A DNA stretch of 64,000 bases, from NCBI GenBank assembly GCA_012845835.1, contig JABAKD010000026.1, forward strand, positions 13,280,111 to 13,344,110, in the 5' to 3' direction. Below the pieces are notes generated by a model. That model searched no databases. It was not told the origin of the DNA and saw nothing but the letters and a program-made list of their open reading frames with translations. Source of the stretch: Undaria pinnatifida. Taxonomy: Eukaryota > Sar > Phaeophyceae > Laminariales > Alariaceae. The position numbers were made by a program, and so were the translations under genes. Each line of letters opens with the position of its first letter. Position 1 is the stretch's first letter. Positions 21,177-32,961 of the stretch are shown here, piece by piece.

Positions 21177-24100
21177 TCCCTCCCGAATCTCTTCACCATC
21201 GCCCGGTCCTGACATGTGCGCTCCAAGTTGGCGTGCAGCAGTCCGGACCGCCGTGGGGGTTGGAGCTTCATCGTCAGAGGCCGACGCGTCGCTTGCATCC
21301 TGAGACGAAGAGTCGCTGTCAGATAATTCGCTGCTGACCGCTGATGTATCGTTCGGCTCCACATCTTCGGCGCGAAACTCGTCGCCAGCTTGCGGTATCG
21401 GAGGCACCGCTGGCGTCATCGGGGACACCGCACGGAGTTGGTGAGGAATTCCCCTCCCCAAAACCGGCAGTGGAGTCGTCGGGGCGGAGACAAAGTCCTC
21501 CGTCCCTCCCAGCTCTGGCGCATCTTCTAGCCCCTGCGTCCCTCCCTGTTCCGGTACCTCCGGCAGCTGGGATAGTACCGCTCCCACATCTCGAGTCTCC
21601 ACCACCCTGTTCCCCCGCGTGAGCATCCGCAAAGAGTCACTTGGGTGGTCGATGCCCGGCCCGAGGTAAAAGCAGCTCTCGGCCCGGGGTGACGACTTGG
21701 ACGGGCGGTTCCAGCGGCAGTACGCTGGGCGAAGGAACGGGTGTGGCGAGGCAGGTGCGGCAGCTCCATGCCACATCTCATGCGGAGACTTGTTGCCGGG
21801 GTTGGCAGTGGTTGCGGTGTGGTTCAAGGCGTCACAAGACCAGTGCACCGCTTCCGCCCACAGGGATTCAGTCGGCGGTAGTTGAACGAGCGGGAAAATG
21901 ATAGGGGCTTGGATGCACGCAGCAAGCGCTGCGTTCTGAATGATGCCTAGCGCTCTCTCGACAACACCGTTCTGCTTTGGGCTGTCCGCGTTGGTGAATT
22001 CCTGCTTGATGCAAAACTGTTTGCACACCTCTCCAAACTCCCCACCAAAGAATTCCCCACCGTTGTCAGACCTTACAATCTCAACCTTCGAGGGGACACC
22101 GTCGGCGCGCACATCAGCCAAAAACTTCCTAAACGCGTCTGCTGCATCCGATTTGTGCTTCAGAAAATATACCCAGGCGTAGCGAGAGAAGTCATCCTTC
22201 ACTAGCATGACATACCTCTTACCCAACAGAGAAGGGGTTCTCTTAGGGCCACTTAGATCAACAAAGACCCGTCCCAACTTCTCTGGCGCGCGTGACTTAG
22301 TACTGCTGGGGATTGGTTTGCGGTAACCTTTCGCCATAGAACAGCCAGTACAGGGTCTTAGCGTCCCTAACAGTTCTACACCAAGTGCCTTTGCGGTCTC
22401 TCTCAGCAGTAGTTCGTTAGAGTGGCCATGCACGCAGTGGAAGATGTTGATATCTACAGCAGTCTCAGCAGAAGCAGCGCTACCGGGGGCAAGCACGGGA
22501 AACGCCAGGGGAAAATCGCAACCAGTCTCCCCTCGGTTCTCAGCGGGGTCGGGTGTCAATAGGGGAAACGGCACATAGCCGTTGTCTGGCTCTATCCTGC
22601 AAGCGAAGTTGGAGTAACTAGATCCATCACCCTCGAATCTCAACCGTCCATCGAAAAGAGAAATGCACAAGCCCTCATCCTCGGTCATGAATCCTACTCC
22701 CTGCTTATGCGCGGCCATTAGCGAAAACAAGTTGAACGCCAAGTCCGGCATGTATGCCACATCTAACAGTTTAACAGTTAGATCTCCGGGGAAGACTACA
22801 GTCAGCGTGCCATACCCCACGACGTCGATCAGGTGGTTGTCACCGATCCTAACCTTGTCGTCGCACAGTCGTACGTCACTCAACAGGTCAGCCGAATGAG
22901 TCATGTGAAATGAAGCACCACTGTCTGCTATCCATTTCTCAGCTAAGCTCTCTGTTATGCTCTCACTACGTTCCTCAGTACACGAGTCATCACTACGGCT
23001 AAACATAGCATTCGCAAGACAGCACACAGTCTCACCACTGTTGTTCTGTTCCTGTGCACCTTCGCCAGACGTCCTCTCCGAAGCCGGGGTGACACGAGCC
23101 TTGCACTGGTACCACATGTGTCCGGGTTCCAAGCAACGGATACACTTACCCTTCACCTTATCATACTCTGATTGGGGGATGGTCTGCTTGGGGGTGGGGG
23201 GGCTGCCTCTACCTTCGCTACCCTGGCTAGCATCAGCATTCGCTGATTCCTTGTTTCGCGACCTAACATTGTTACGGTTGGATCCGCGACTACCTCCACG
23301 GTTACCTCCACGCCCACCTCCGCGGCCACCTCGGGCAGCACCATTCGAAAACAGTGCCTGACCCACGTTCTTTCCTTTTGACACGGGAAGTCTCAGGTGC
23401 CTCTGCCTGACAATGCTCTCTATTTCAGCTCGGGTGATTTCATCGCGGTACAAGAGCGTGCGTTGTTCTATCTCGTAGTCAGCTGTAAGAACTCGTACCA
23501 GTTTGCGGTTCACCTCTCCTTCTGATTTCGGCACACCAAGCGAAGCAAGAGTACCAACAATCTTGTCTACGCGACTGAAGAATTTCATGGGCTCCTCACC
23601 CTTCTCCATTTTCACTGCATCAAACGCGTCCGACCATTTGACCTGTGTGGCAACTGATTTCGGAAGAAACCAATCCCGAAGCATTCTCCAAGCACCGCTT
23701 GGCGATTGCCTGGCAAACACTCTGTCTAATAGGTCAGTATCAGTCATGCTCTCAGTCAGACATATCCATGCAACCCGCGCATTCTTGATGTGTGGACGGC
23801 TCAAACCTTGCGAAATAAAGTATTGCGTGTCTTTGGTTGTGTCACCTACAGCTACCTCTATGTCTGTAAGCATAGAACCCAAACACCCACTCATCGATAC
23901 GAACGCTTCGAACCGCTTACTCCATACGGGGAATTCCTCAGGTTTACCGCTGAATTTGGGGACTGCCTGCTTTATACTACTGAATTCACGAGGGCCTACA
24001 TTTACACCTGAACTCTCAACGGATTCGTCATACCTAATCTCGTCTACGTGTACACCACCACCAGGGGCTTGCAAGTTCCCACCGGTTACGACTCCATCTT

Positions 24101-24257
24101 GGCGTTCCCTGCCAGGGTTGGACTGGGCCTCTCCACGGCCCCGGTCGCTGGCCATCCGCTCTTCCAGTCGATCTTGTCGGGATACCAATGATCTCAGCAA
24201 GACCATCATTTCTTCTTGTGAGCCGGCCTCCTCTTGGTCATGCTCACTTCCAGGCAT
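20758..24257 (-). CDS. gag-pol: copia B Gag-Pol N-terminal part: gag, protease, integrase, start of RT
   Basis: One uninterrupted frame from ATG at 24257. Approximate residues: gag 1-360, with a Gly/Arg-rich stretch near 305-340; CCHC knuckle CIRCLEPGHMWYQC near 370; aspartic protease DSGAS near 442; integrase zinc-binding part near 605-640 (HGHSNELL...CTGC); catalytic core with VDLSGP, RSDNGGEF (near 733) and NGVVERAL (near 765); Ser/Asp/Glu-rich linker; RT entry (DVWMDAMRSEFDG, WLLKWKSD, ARLVAKGYSQVEGVDYF) ending at the insertion. Downstream of 20758 the frame reads on into the fold-back copy, giving about 40 aberrant residues. Gag-pol is a single frame, as in many plant and algal copia elements. 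All catalytic motifs up to the break appear intact. Confidence 0.93.
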
Positions 24258-24288
24258 TGTTCCGATTCAAACGTAAAGCACGTTAACG

Positions 24289-24718
24289 TGTTGGATTAAA
24301 TCGGTTATGCGAAGAATAATGTGCTCCCAGCAGCCCAGTCTCAGGGAGCGAGCTTCACTGCAACACACAGTGTGAAGAAGATGGTATATAGATGTCTTTA
24401 TTAGCTGGTCCCGGATGCTGATAAGAGGGAAAGAGATGGAGTGAGGCGAGTGGGCGAAGCCATCTCGCTCCACACCAGGCAATATTCTCAACGCCCCAAA
24501 TTCCCAAATACTACAGGTGCTACATTCTCATATTTCCACGTGTTCCTAGATTGGTTCCAGGAACAGTCTACAAGGACCTTCGGGACTATTCCACGTGTCC
24601 TTCCCATGCTATAATATTCCGCAATGCACCGTCGGGTAATCCGACAATACCCCGTCGGACGATCCTTCGTGACCATCGTTGTTCCTACTTTGTTCGTTGA
24701 GACAAGCTATATCGAACA
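24289..24718 (-). repeat. copia B 5' LTR
   Basis: 430 bp, partner of 17436-17865. Only about 31 bp separate it from the gag ATG, so the primer binding site must be in 24258-24288. It does not show the usual copia initiator-tRNA complement that I could recognise. Confidence 0.95.
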
Positions 24719-24723
24719 AACAA

Positions 24724-26458
24724 CGTTCGTTGCGCTTCTTGCGTATTTTTTGTTTGTGCGCTTCTTGGGATGATGGTTGCCTGCGATATCCATGGTCTGC
24801 CTGTTATTATTGTGTTACCTGCGATAGATAGTGCCCCTGCGATAACGTTCCCGGGGGGGCAACGTTCATGCGAGACGACAGCAGTCCTGAGATGTTGTTG
24901 CTGGTGGCGTAGTTGTTGCCAGGAGCACAGTGACCCAACTCAGTGCGGATTGGCGCGTCGACGTAATGTGCTACGACGCAGGGGTAGCGCTTTTGGGAAA
25001 CCATAAATCTGGCCATGTGAGCAATGCAGCAGGAGTGCGTCATTTGTATTTAACGATATATTTAGCACTCCTTATATATCTACCCATAATATATATACTA
25101 AGTACATAGACTATGTATACAAGGATGGGTAATGTGAAATCTCGGGGGCGTCGCAAGGCGAAAGGGAGACACACGTATACATATTTTCCCACCTATAATG
25201 GTGTTACGCGTACTCACATAGTAGATAAACCCCACTGCCCTCTTCTTAGAGGAAACGTGTGGCATGAGCTAGTGCATTGCTCCAAAGAGAGAGTAGTTCT
25301 CAGCGGGAAGAGCGTGATAGCGGTAGGTGTACGTTTTACTGATGTATGCGCCAACGAATTATTAATGGTCAGGGGATGCTGTGTACCATACGTGGAATAG
25401 TGCTCGTTGATATAGACTATAGTACGTCACGTGTGTTTGCATTTGGTGGTGATAGATAGGGTTGACCAGCCAATGTTAGTCGCTCTTGGATGTTGTACAA
25501 TAGTTAATTGGTCGGCGGCAACAATTTCGATACTTCTTGAAGTATGTGTGGTGTACGTGGTAGGATTTTCCATGAGTTGAAGGTAATGTTTAACGCCTTG
25601 TTTGGTACTGTGTTTGAGGGGAACCGAAGCCTTGATGTAGTCCTCGTTTATCCCCGTATAAAGTAAAGCGACTCGTATATCGATAGTGTTCCCGCCTGAA
25701 CCCGCCATTGCATGATGCATGTGGTCAGAAATGTATTGTGTACAGTATGATATGTGTACGGTAATACCAACAGACCTAGAACCGATTCACCCAGCCAATC
25801 CGATGGCGTCCTGGGCGCGGGGCGAACACTGAAATAGAACTCTGCCCGATTTTGGCCACAGGAGCATCGTATATATACCTGAGCTTGGCAATATCGCTAA
25901 TAAGGAGTTAAATACATCCTTGACCCCTTCCCATGGTTCTATTCTGCCCAAAAAAGTATTTGGCCTGGTCAAGACTCGCGTGCATGCTGCGCTCGCGATG
26001 CCTGCCATCCTCGCCGCGCTCGGCTCCATCTTCCAAGCTTTCCCCGCAAAGCGGCTCTATGTCCCTGTGAGCCCCGTCTCCCGCGCGGAGAGATGCAAGC
26101 CGTGCCCTACGGCGCTCGTTTCAACACTCGGCTGCTCCCGGCCTCTACCTACCAGTCCCCTCCTGCCGGCATCCGCCCTGTCCGGATATATAATACCGGG
26201 ATATATATTTTTGTTCGTAAAAACGGTCCTACATTCGGACACGTCTAGTTACCCCGTAAGAGGAACCTAAACACACCGGGTCAACCACACCTATAGACGC
26301 TTTCGCTCCCGCCTCGAAGAGCGGCCGCCCGCGCGGTGGAAGAGCGCAGGCCGGTTTACCCTTGTCTGCACCCATGCCCACCCACCCACGTCAACATCCG
26401 GGGCTGAAACGGCCCAGGGCGGCGCGCCCCGAAACCCCACACAAATCCGATCTACATG
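24724..26458. other. No supported gene
   Basis: ORFs of about 80-115 codons occur on both strands (for example 25113-25400 + and 25427-25720 -) but have no recognisable domains or splice context. AT-rich around 25050-25110. Confidence 0.4.
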
Positions 26459-26577
26459 TGTACTGCTGCTACTACTGCTGTATGTTGCTGCTACTGCTGC
26501 TGTTATGCTGCTGCTGAGGTTAATTTAGTCCGGGCGGTTGCTGCTACTACTGCTGCTGTGCTGCTGCTGCTGAGGTT
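26459..26577. repeat. CTG-rich microsatellite, two blocks
   Basis: Interrupted CTG/CTA triplets at about 26463-26516 and 26540-26573. The two blocks share gctgaggtta at their right ends, suggesting a small duplication. Confidence 0.75.
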
Positions 26578-27600
26578 AGTTGAGTGGCGGGCCATTTTTT
26601 TAAGAACAAAACGACGAAGAATATCGAAATTTGAAAAACAGTTTGGGGTGTTCCAAGTGACCTGCTCGTCTCAGGGAGGCGGAACGCAATCCCTTGCCAA
26701 AATAGAGCCAGCTCAACGACGTTTAATGCGCCGAGCGCCGCCACAGAGCTCGGCCGAGATCAAGAAATGCTTTACAATGTACCCATGGCGGGCTAGCTGG
26801 CCCCACGGCCGAAAGTGCGACAAAAAACACTCGGCCGCCGGAGAGTAGCGAGCCAAAAAAAAACGGAGATAATGTTTTAGACTACATGTACAAGACTATA
26901 TTAATATGTACCAAATCGACCTATTTCGTACTTCGGCATTTCTTTTTCTTCCGGCCCGGGGTCCTTTATCGTGCTCTCGGCCGCCGGGCATGCAGGGGGC
27001 CAGAACGTACACCACAGCGCAAGCTCGGGCCCTGGTCAAGGTCCTTGGGGCGTGCTCTGGGCCCACGAAGCCGCGAACTCTGGCAAATAACCAAGGGGAG
27101 ACGTTCCGACTTCACACGAACTTGACACCGCCTCGCGGCTCATACACAACCTTTCGTAGCAACTTCGAGGAAGCTCTGCATGCTGCTCTCTCACGATGTT
27201 GCGGTGAACAAGCGTCAAAAATGACGAGTGCTTCGTACTGCAGTACCTTTAGCTGTACTCCAGATTCGCTTCATATAGGTAACTCGCTCGCATCTACCGC
27301 CTTCGGTGCGCGTCAGCCTGGAGCTCAGTACAGCGGGACAACAAGACTGGCCCTCAAGCCGCTTCAAACTTCAATTCTGGAAACGTAGGCATTCGCGCGA
27401 GAGTCGAGAGTCGACTTTTTTTTGCTGGAAATATAACGAAGCTGGCTTAAAAATTTGCATCACCACTATGCCACCTTTTCTTTCGGGGGGAATCCACATC
27501 TCGCCGTGGTCTGTCGTGGTATTTTGTACTACAATTGAGGGACTGTTTTCTTGGGTTTTGAAGCACGTGCCACACACTACTCTTGCACTGCCCGTTTGAA
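26578..27600. other. No supported gene
   Basis: Moderately GC-rich with several short ORFs; none has a recognisable domain. Parts may be the 5' side of the tyrosine-recombinase element, but nothing shows it. Confidence 0.35.
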
Positions 27601-27611
27601 TGCTGTGTGCG

Positions 27612-27656
27612 CTTGCTCGCAGTAGCAGAAGTAACAGTAGTAGTAGCAGTAGTAGC

Positions 27657-27688
<32 letters not shown>

Positions 27689-27691
27689 AAA

Positions 27692-27730
<39 letters not shown>

Positions 27731-27731
27731 C

Positions 27732-27768
<37 letters not shown>

Positions 27769-27898
27769 ATTAGTAGTAGTAGTAGTAGTAGTAGTAGTAG
27801 CAGTAGTAGTAGTAGTAGTTGTAGTAGTAGTAGTGGTAGTAGTACTAGTAGTAGTAGTGGTAGTAGTACTAGTAGTAGTAGTTGTAGTAGTAGTAGTA

Positions 27899-27934
<36 letters not shown>

Positions 27935-27965
27935 TTAATAGTAGTAGTAGTAGCAGCAGCAGTCG
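27612..27965. repeat. (AGT)n microsatellite, ~350 bp
   Basis: Long AGT array with scattered AGC, GGT and AAT variants. Poly-Ser, poly-Val and poly-Leu ORFs through it are artefacts. It abuts the tyrosine recombinase fragment. Confidence 0.95.
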
Positions 27966-28004
27966 GCAGCGTATAGTGTCGGTTGGGACCTCGCCAAAGG
28001 ACAT

Positions 28005-28373
28005 TTGTTTCCGGTAGTTTTGCCAGGTGGGGGTCGGGGAGACGTCGCGCTGACTGCGCCGCGCATGGTCACAGCGCTGCAGGGGCATCTGCGAGCGGCC
28101 GGGCTGCCCAGTAAGTTTACAAAGCATTCATTTCGCTCAGGCGGTTCCCTGAGTAAGCCGCTAGCAGGAACCCCAATGGACGAGATCATGCACATGGGCG
28201 GCTGGAAGACGGAGAGCATGGCACGATACTATATTGGGTCTACAACTAGTACTAGAGTAGCTGGGGCTAAGCGGCAACGGGAGCAGGCTTGTGCCGATTC
28301 CTCCGACTTACCACTGTCACCGGCCTTCGCGGAAGATTTTGCTGCATGTTCGCCGAAGTTCCATTTTAAGTGA
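28005..28373 (+). pseudogene. Tyrosine recombinase C-terminal fragment (Crypton/DIRS type)
   Basis: The open frame holds the C-terminal catalytic block: TKHSFRSGGSLSK (H-x-x-R, about 28125-28160), then PMDEIMHMGGWKTESMARYY with W in the His/Trp position and the nucleophilic Tyr (about 28175-28235). Spacing and text resemble the tyrosine recombinases of Crypton and DIRS-like elements, which excise and insert circular DNA, rather than phage integrases. The N-terminal half with the first catalytic Arg is not found; the AGT microsatellite occupies that place. The reading frame ends at TGA 28371-28373. No RT is nearby to make it DIRS, so the class is open. Confidence 0.7.
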
Positions 28374-28451
28374 TGTAAGTTTGGGTGGGTTGAGGTAACA
28401 TGGCTCCAGGCTGATGATCAGAAAAGAGAGAAGTTCGGGTGGGACCACCGG

Positions 28452-28892
28452 CGGGAGCAGGAGGCCTCATCCAATCCAATACTTGAATGAAATGATCGGT
28501 AACAGAGTTAAAGAATACCGCAGTAATATCGTCAACCAACTTCAGGTTCCCACGGTTGGCACAAAAGTTGGGACCATATGTTTGCTACCAATTACTAGGA
28601 CTGTCTATGAAGCGAGCTCACTCGTGTTATAGTCCCCGAAATTCTCGACGAGATACCAGCGAGGAGCGGAAAAAGTTAAGACCATCCCACCCACCCTACA
28701 CTGGGTATTCTTTTAACAGTTGTGTTCATTTCCATTAGGAAATACTGCTGCGCGGAGGGCACTTCGACCGAAGGCACCCTCAGCGCGGGTGGTGTCTCCA
28801 CGGGTGAGGACCTTCTGCGGGAGCAGGAGGCCTCACCCAATCCAATACTTGTATGAAATGATCGGTAACAGAGTGAAAAAATACCGCAGTAT
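28452..28892 (+). repeat. Two ~75-bp direct repeats downstream of the recombinase
   Basis: Segments at about 28452-28530 and 28816-28890 share gggagcaggaggcctca, ccaatccaatactt and atgatcggtaacagagt with few changes. They encode the same short peptide (RRPHPIQYL-EMIGNRV) in open frames, so they may derive from coding sequence. They might be terminal or split repeats of the recombinase element. Confidence 0.6.
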
Positions 28893-29187
28893 AGTAGTAG
28901 TAGTAGTGGTAGTAGTAGTAGCAGCAATGGTAGTAGTACCAGTAATATTGGTAGTAATAGCAGTAGTAGCTGTAGAAGCAGTAGTTATCAGCGGCAGTAG
29001 CAATAGCAGCAGTACCAGTAGTAGTGGCACCAGTAAATAGCAGTAGCATAATAGTAGCAGCAGTAGTAGACGTATTAGTACTAGCAGTACTAGCAGTACT
29101 AGCAGCAGTAGCAGTAGCAGTAGTAGTCGCAGCAGTAGTAGCAACAGCAGTAGTTGCACTAGAAGAGTAGTAGTAGCAGTAGTAGTG

Positions 29188-29243
<56 letters not shown>

Positions 29244-29285
29244 TCTAGTAGTAGTAGTAGTAGTGGTGGTGGTGGTGGTGGTAGT
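28888..29285. repeat. (AGT)n/(AGC)n microsatellite
   Basis: Second long trinucleotide array, interrupted by AGC, GGT and ACT variants. It begins directly after the second 75-bp repeat. Confidence 0.92.
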
Positions 29286-29479
29286 ACAGTAGAATGACTC
29301 CTTTCTGCCCCAACATGGGCCACGAGTGTGTTACCGGCGTGTACCCTTCGGCTTGCGACACCCCCGGGATTTCACGTCACCCACATCCCGATGGGGAACC
29401 TTGTAATATCATGGGATTGTATGGGATTGTTACAAGTTAAAAGCCCTTTTGCCCCCCCCACCCCCCCCCCCCCGACCCA

Positions 29480-29960
29480 TCCACCCCCTCGAACACTCCG
29501 CCCTCTCCTCATTGGTTGTACGACTTACAGGATATACATCATGAACGGGAGCATTCCTGCCACAACCGTCAGAGTTATCCCCTTCAGGGATTTATAGTCT
29601 CCACGCACAGATGGAGTCCCCCCCCCCCCCAAGCCCCCTCTTGTTCAAACCCATGCCCCCACGCCCTTCAAAGCTCCGCTCTCCCCTCACCGGTTATACG
29701 AGTGATACACTTGATAAACTGATGCACTTCCTTCCACAGCTGTCAGATTTTGTCCCCCTCAAAAACGGGTTTTATAGTTTCCGCGCACAGACTGGCTAAC
29801 ATCACCTTGTTGACCCTGACAGCTACACTGTAGTTGTAACGGAAGTCGCCGACCTATATCCTTAATGAGGACACACAACTCGTAATACGCGCGATCGGAG
29901 TGTCACACACAGCTTGCAAAGATGAGTTTCGACAAAATCTTTGATCTCACAGCTGGAGTG
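29480..29960 (+). repeat. Dispersed repeat with tandem ~150-bp subunits (second copy)
   Basis: Aligns with 16350-16815, including both subunits, the ccttaatgaggacacacaac segment and the terminal gcttgcaaagatgagtttcg, then ctcacagctggag. C-tracts at 29455-29473 and 29620-29630. Confidence 0.7.
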
Positions 29961-30414
29961 AATTTTTATTGTTATAATATGGGATTGTTTGTCTGGGTTG
30001 GGCGTTCATTTTACGCCGACAAAATGGCTTGTTTTTTCTCATGGGTGATGTATATTACTTCGAAGTATAGCCCCGGAGGCGAAGACGTCGGCTGACGGCA
30101 CTCTTGACTTTCGACCGACAACCGTCCAAGAACCCCTCCTGCATCACATACATGCTAAGTACGTGCGGTAGAGGTGGACACGCCATTTCTTTTCCGTGGG
30201 GCTCCTGACTCGAGGAGCTCTAGTGGGATAACTCTGTCTACCCGAAGGCTGATTTGGCGTAAACTGAGAGCGCAAAACCCGGTTGGATAGATCAACTATA
30301 GGGCCGAGTAAACAAAAAAATAGTGTTGCAAAAACCGGGAACGAATATTGGCCTTCCAACGATTTGTGGGTTAAGCAGCCATTGTTTCGTTCGGGGGAAA
30401 AAATGTCCAACTAG

Positions 30415-30684
30415 TGTGGAATTAAAGGTTGGGGGACACAGAGTGCCCCCTGCAGGTCTGCCAATTGAGCAGGTCCTCGGCGAGTACTCACTTTCGTTCC
30501 TTCGTAGAGATGTAGCTTTATTCGTTTCCACCAGAGCCCGGGATAGCTTCTGAGATCGGAGGCGCGTGCCTCCGATCTAATTCCTAACTTCCCCGAATAT
30601 AAACCGCCAACCTTATCATACGAAACCCATCCAAATGATCTTAAATCCGGATACCTACAGGCCTTTCGACGCCGTATCTTAACA
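30415..30684 (+). repeat. Left 270-bp terminal direct repeat
   Basis: Begins TGTGGAATTAAAGG, contains a perfect hairpin (30553-30578) and a possible TATA-like gaatataaac (about 30594-30603), and ends CTTAACA. Confidence 0.7.
30553..30578. other. Perfect 11-bp hairpin in left LTR
   Basis: AGATCGGAGGC and GCCTCCGATCT flank a GCGT loop. The stop codon of the LTR reading frame (TGA, 30551-30553) overlaps its first base. It has the shape of an RNA 3'-processing or termination stem-loop, but function is unknown. Confidence 0.75.
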
Positions 30685-30894
30685 CTAGCCCACCCTGATG
30701 AGTCGCATATGCAGAAATATGGGAGATTCGGGGAAACTCCGGTTCTACGAACTAGACCATGAGTCGAAGATGCGGCTCCTCAAACCCCACTCCCACACCT
30801 CTAACCGTCTGGCTATGGAGCCAGGAACATGCGAAGAAAAGCAGTAGAAAGAAAAGCAGACCCTACAGCAAGGCAATAGTCACCCATCACAAAC

Positions 30895-30995
30895 CTGCCG
30901 TATGCCGCCGGTGTGGCGGGGGGGGCAGAAAAGGCTCTAGAACCTGCCGCATGCCGCCGGTGTGGCGGGGGTGGCAGGAAAAGCTCTACGATAAA
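30895..30995. repeat. Two-copy ~50-bp tandem repeat
   Basis: The unit acctgccgtatgccgccggt, then a gtggcggggg run, occurs twice in a row with small differences (about 30893-30942 and 30943-30993). Confidence 0.75.
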
Positions 30996-31532
30996 CCAAC
31001 CACAGAAAAGGTATTATGGCGAGGCGAGCCCTCGTCGATATGGAGGGGAACATAGGCGCTAACACAAGGGAGAAGTCATGCGAAAAAACTAAAAGTACGA
31101 GTCGATGGCCGATCTTAGGGCTTGTGCTGGCAACTCGCGGAGATACTGCGCTTCACAGTTTTTACTAGTGCAGTGGAGAACAGCCCGTTTGATGCGGTAC
31201 CTTTAGGGGCGAACAGCCTTTCTATTCGACTGTGGGCGTGCACATTTTTCTACAGCTGGTGTTGGTACTACACTACCCATCTTGGTGCGGTTGAAATTGC
31301 CGTTACCTGTGAACACAGCAGTGATACTGCAGCAATCAGCACTACTGTAAGCGCGACCGTCCCCCTTCAGTGCGGTCGGGGGAAACTACCTTGTTTGGGG
31401 GGGTTATACTGCCCGTTTTTTAATACACGGTTGGTGCGCGAACGTATACTGTCCTACCCCCCACTACACTACTGTGGGGGCAGATCCTGCCATTTTTTTA
31501 CGGTTGGCTGCGCGACCTTCCACTGTGCTCCC

Positions 31533-32560
31533 CCCCTACACTCCACCTAGGGTAAATGCTGCCCGTTTTGGTGCGATGAGTGTCAGCGTGTTGGGCGATC
31601 TTACACTGTGCTTCCACCCCTACACTACACCTAGGTTAAATGCTGCCTGTTTTGGTGCGACGAGTGTCAGCGTGTTGGGTGACCTTTCACTGTGCTCCAC
31701 CCCTACACTACACCTAGGATAAATGCTGCCCGTTTTGGTGCGATGAGTGTCAGCGTGTTGGGCGATCTTACACTGTGCTTCCACCCCTACACTACACCTA
31801 GGTTAAATGCTGCCTGTTTTGGTGCGACGAGTGTCAGCGTGTTGGGCGATCTTACACTGTGCTTCCACCCCTACACTACACCTAGGGTAAATGCTGCCTG
31901 TTTTGGTGCGACGAGTGTCAGCGTGTTGGGTGACCTTTCACTGTGCTCCCCCCCTACACTACACCTAGGGTAAATGCTGCCTGTTTTGGTGCGACGAGTG
32001 TTAGCGTGTTGGGCGATCTTACACTGTGCTCCCCCCCTACACTACACCTAGGTTAAATGCTGCCTGTTTTGGTGCGACGAGCGTCAGCGTGTTGGGTGAC
32101 CTTTCACTGTGCTCCCCCCCTACACTACACCTAGGGTAAATGCTGCCCGTTTTGGTGCGATGAGTGTCAGCGTGTTGGGCGATCTTACACTGTGCTTCCA
32201 CCCCTACACTACACCTAGGGTAAATGCTGCCTGTTTTGGTGCAATGAGTGTCAGCGTGTGGGTGACCTTTCACTGTGCTTCCCCCCTACACTACACCTAG
32301 GGTAAATGCTGCCCGTTTTGGTGCGATGAGTGTCAGCGTGTTGGGCGATCTTACACTGTGCTTCCATCCCTACGCTACACCTAGGTTAAACGCTGCCTGT
32401 TTTGGTGCGATGAGCGTCGGCGTGTTGGGCGAGCCTTTATTGTGATAACCCCTACACTACATCTAGGGTAAATGCTGCCTGTTTTGGTCCGATGAGCGTG
32501 GGCGGTTTGGGCGACGCTTTCCTGTGCTACTTCCCCCCGCCTAGGTTGAATGATGCCTGT
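31533..32560. repeat. 84-bp minisatellite, ~13 units
   Basis: Units share ctacactacacctagg, taaatgctgcc, gttttggtgcga and gtcagcgtgttggg. Since 84 is divisible by three, frames stay open over several units with a 28-residue periodicity (NAACFGA, SVSVLGDL), but indels of one base break each long frame. Units decay at both edges (31380-31532 and 32560-32700). The cactacacctagg motif reappears once at 32928-32943, just before the ORF. Confidence 0.92.
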
Positions 32561-32961
32561 TTAAGTGCGATGGCTGCAGACGTACCCTTACTGTGTTGCA
32601 CCCCCTGCACTGCGGTTAGGGTCAGTGCTGCCCAGTTTTGGCTCCTTGTACTGCGGTTCGTGCGGGCGTTACCCATATACCCTACGGTCAGACTGGGCGC
32701 TGCTCTTATGTTGCGGTTATGATGATTGGTACCTTGTTACTGCTGTACTCCTCTTATACGGCTGGTTGACGTGGCTGCTACCATCACTGAGGCTGGACGG
32801 AGTCAAGGCCCATATTGTTGCTGTTTGCTGAAACACAGATATACCGCTACTTGAAGAAGGAACACCACAACAATTTATCTGTCTCCATAGCTTCTTCACG
32901 CGTCGTTCCTATCCCCCCCCCCCCCCTTCACTACACCTAGGCACCATGTTCACCAGTGACG

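Larger units (their letters stand above)
17431..24723 (-). mobile_element. Young Ty1/copia LTR retrotransposon (copia B)
   Basis: LTRs of 430 bp lie at 17436-17865 (3') and 24289-24718 (5'). They begin TG, end CA, and seem to differ at a single base near 17495/24348. A perfect 5-bp target duplication AACAA flanks it (17431-17435, 24719-24723). The internal region has the Ty1/copia order gag, protease, integrase, RT, RNase H on the minus strand. A purine tract (AGGGAGGG, minus strand of 17866-17873) directly precedes the 3' LTR. The only gross lesion is a 1.5-kb chimeric insertion in the RT (19245-20757). Near-identical LTRs imply recent integration. Its sequence is distinct from copia A and C. 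Confidence 0.95.

Noticed and set aside
17866..24288. Several plus-strand ORFs inside copia B, up to 257 codons
   Set aside because: All are antisense shadows of the gag-pol frame.
27447..28127. Long poly-Leu/poly-Thr ORF and plus-strand poly-Ser/poly-Val ORFs
   Set aside because: They are translations of the AGT microsatellite in alternative frames and have no other coding evidence.
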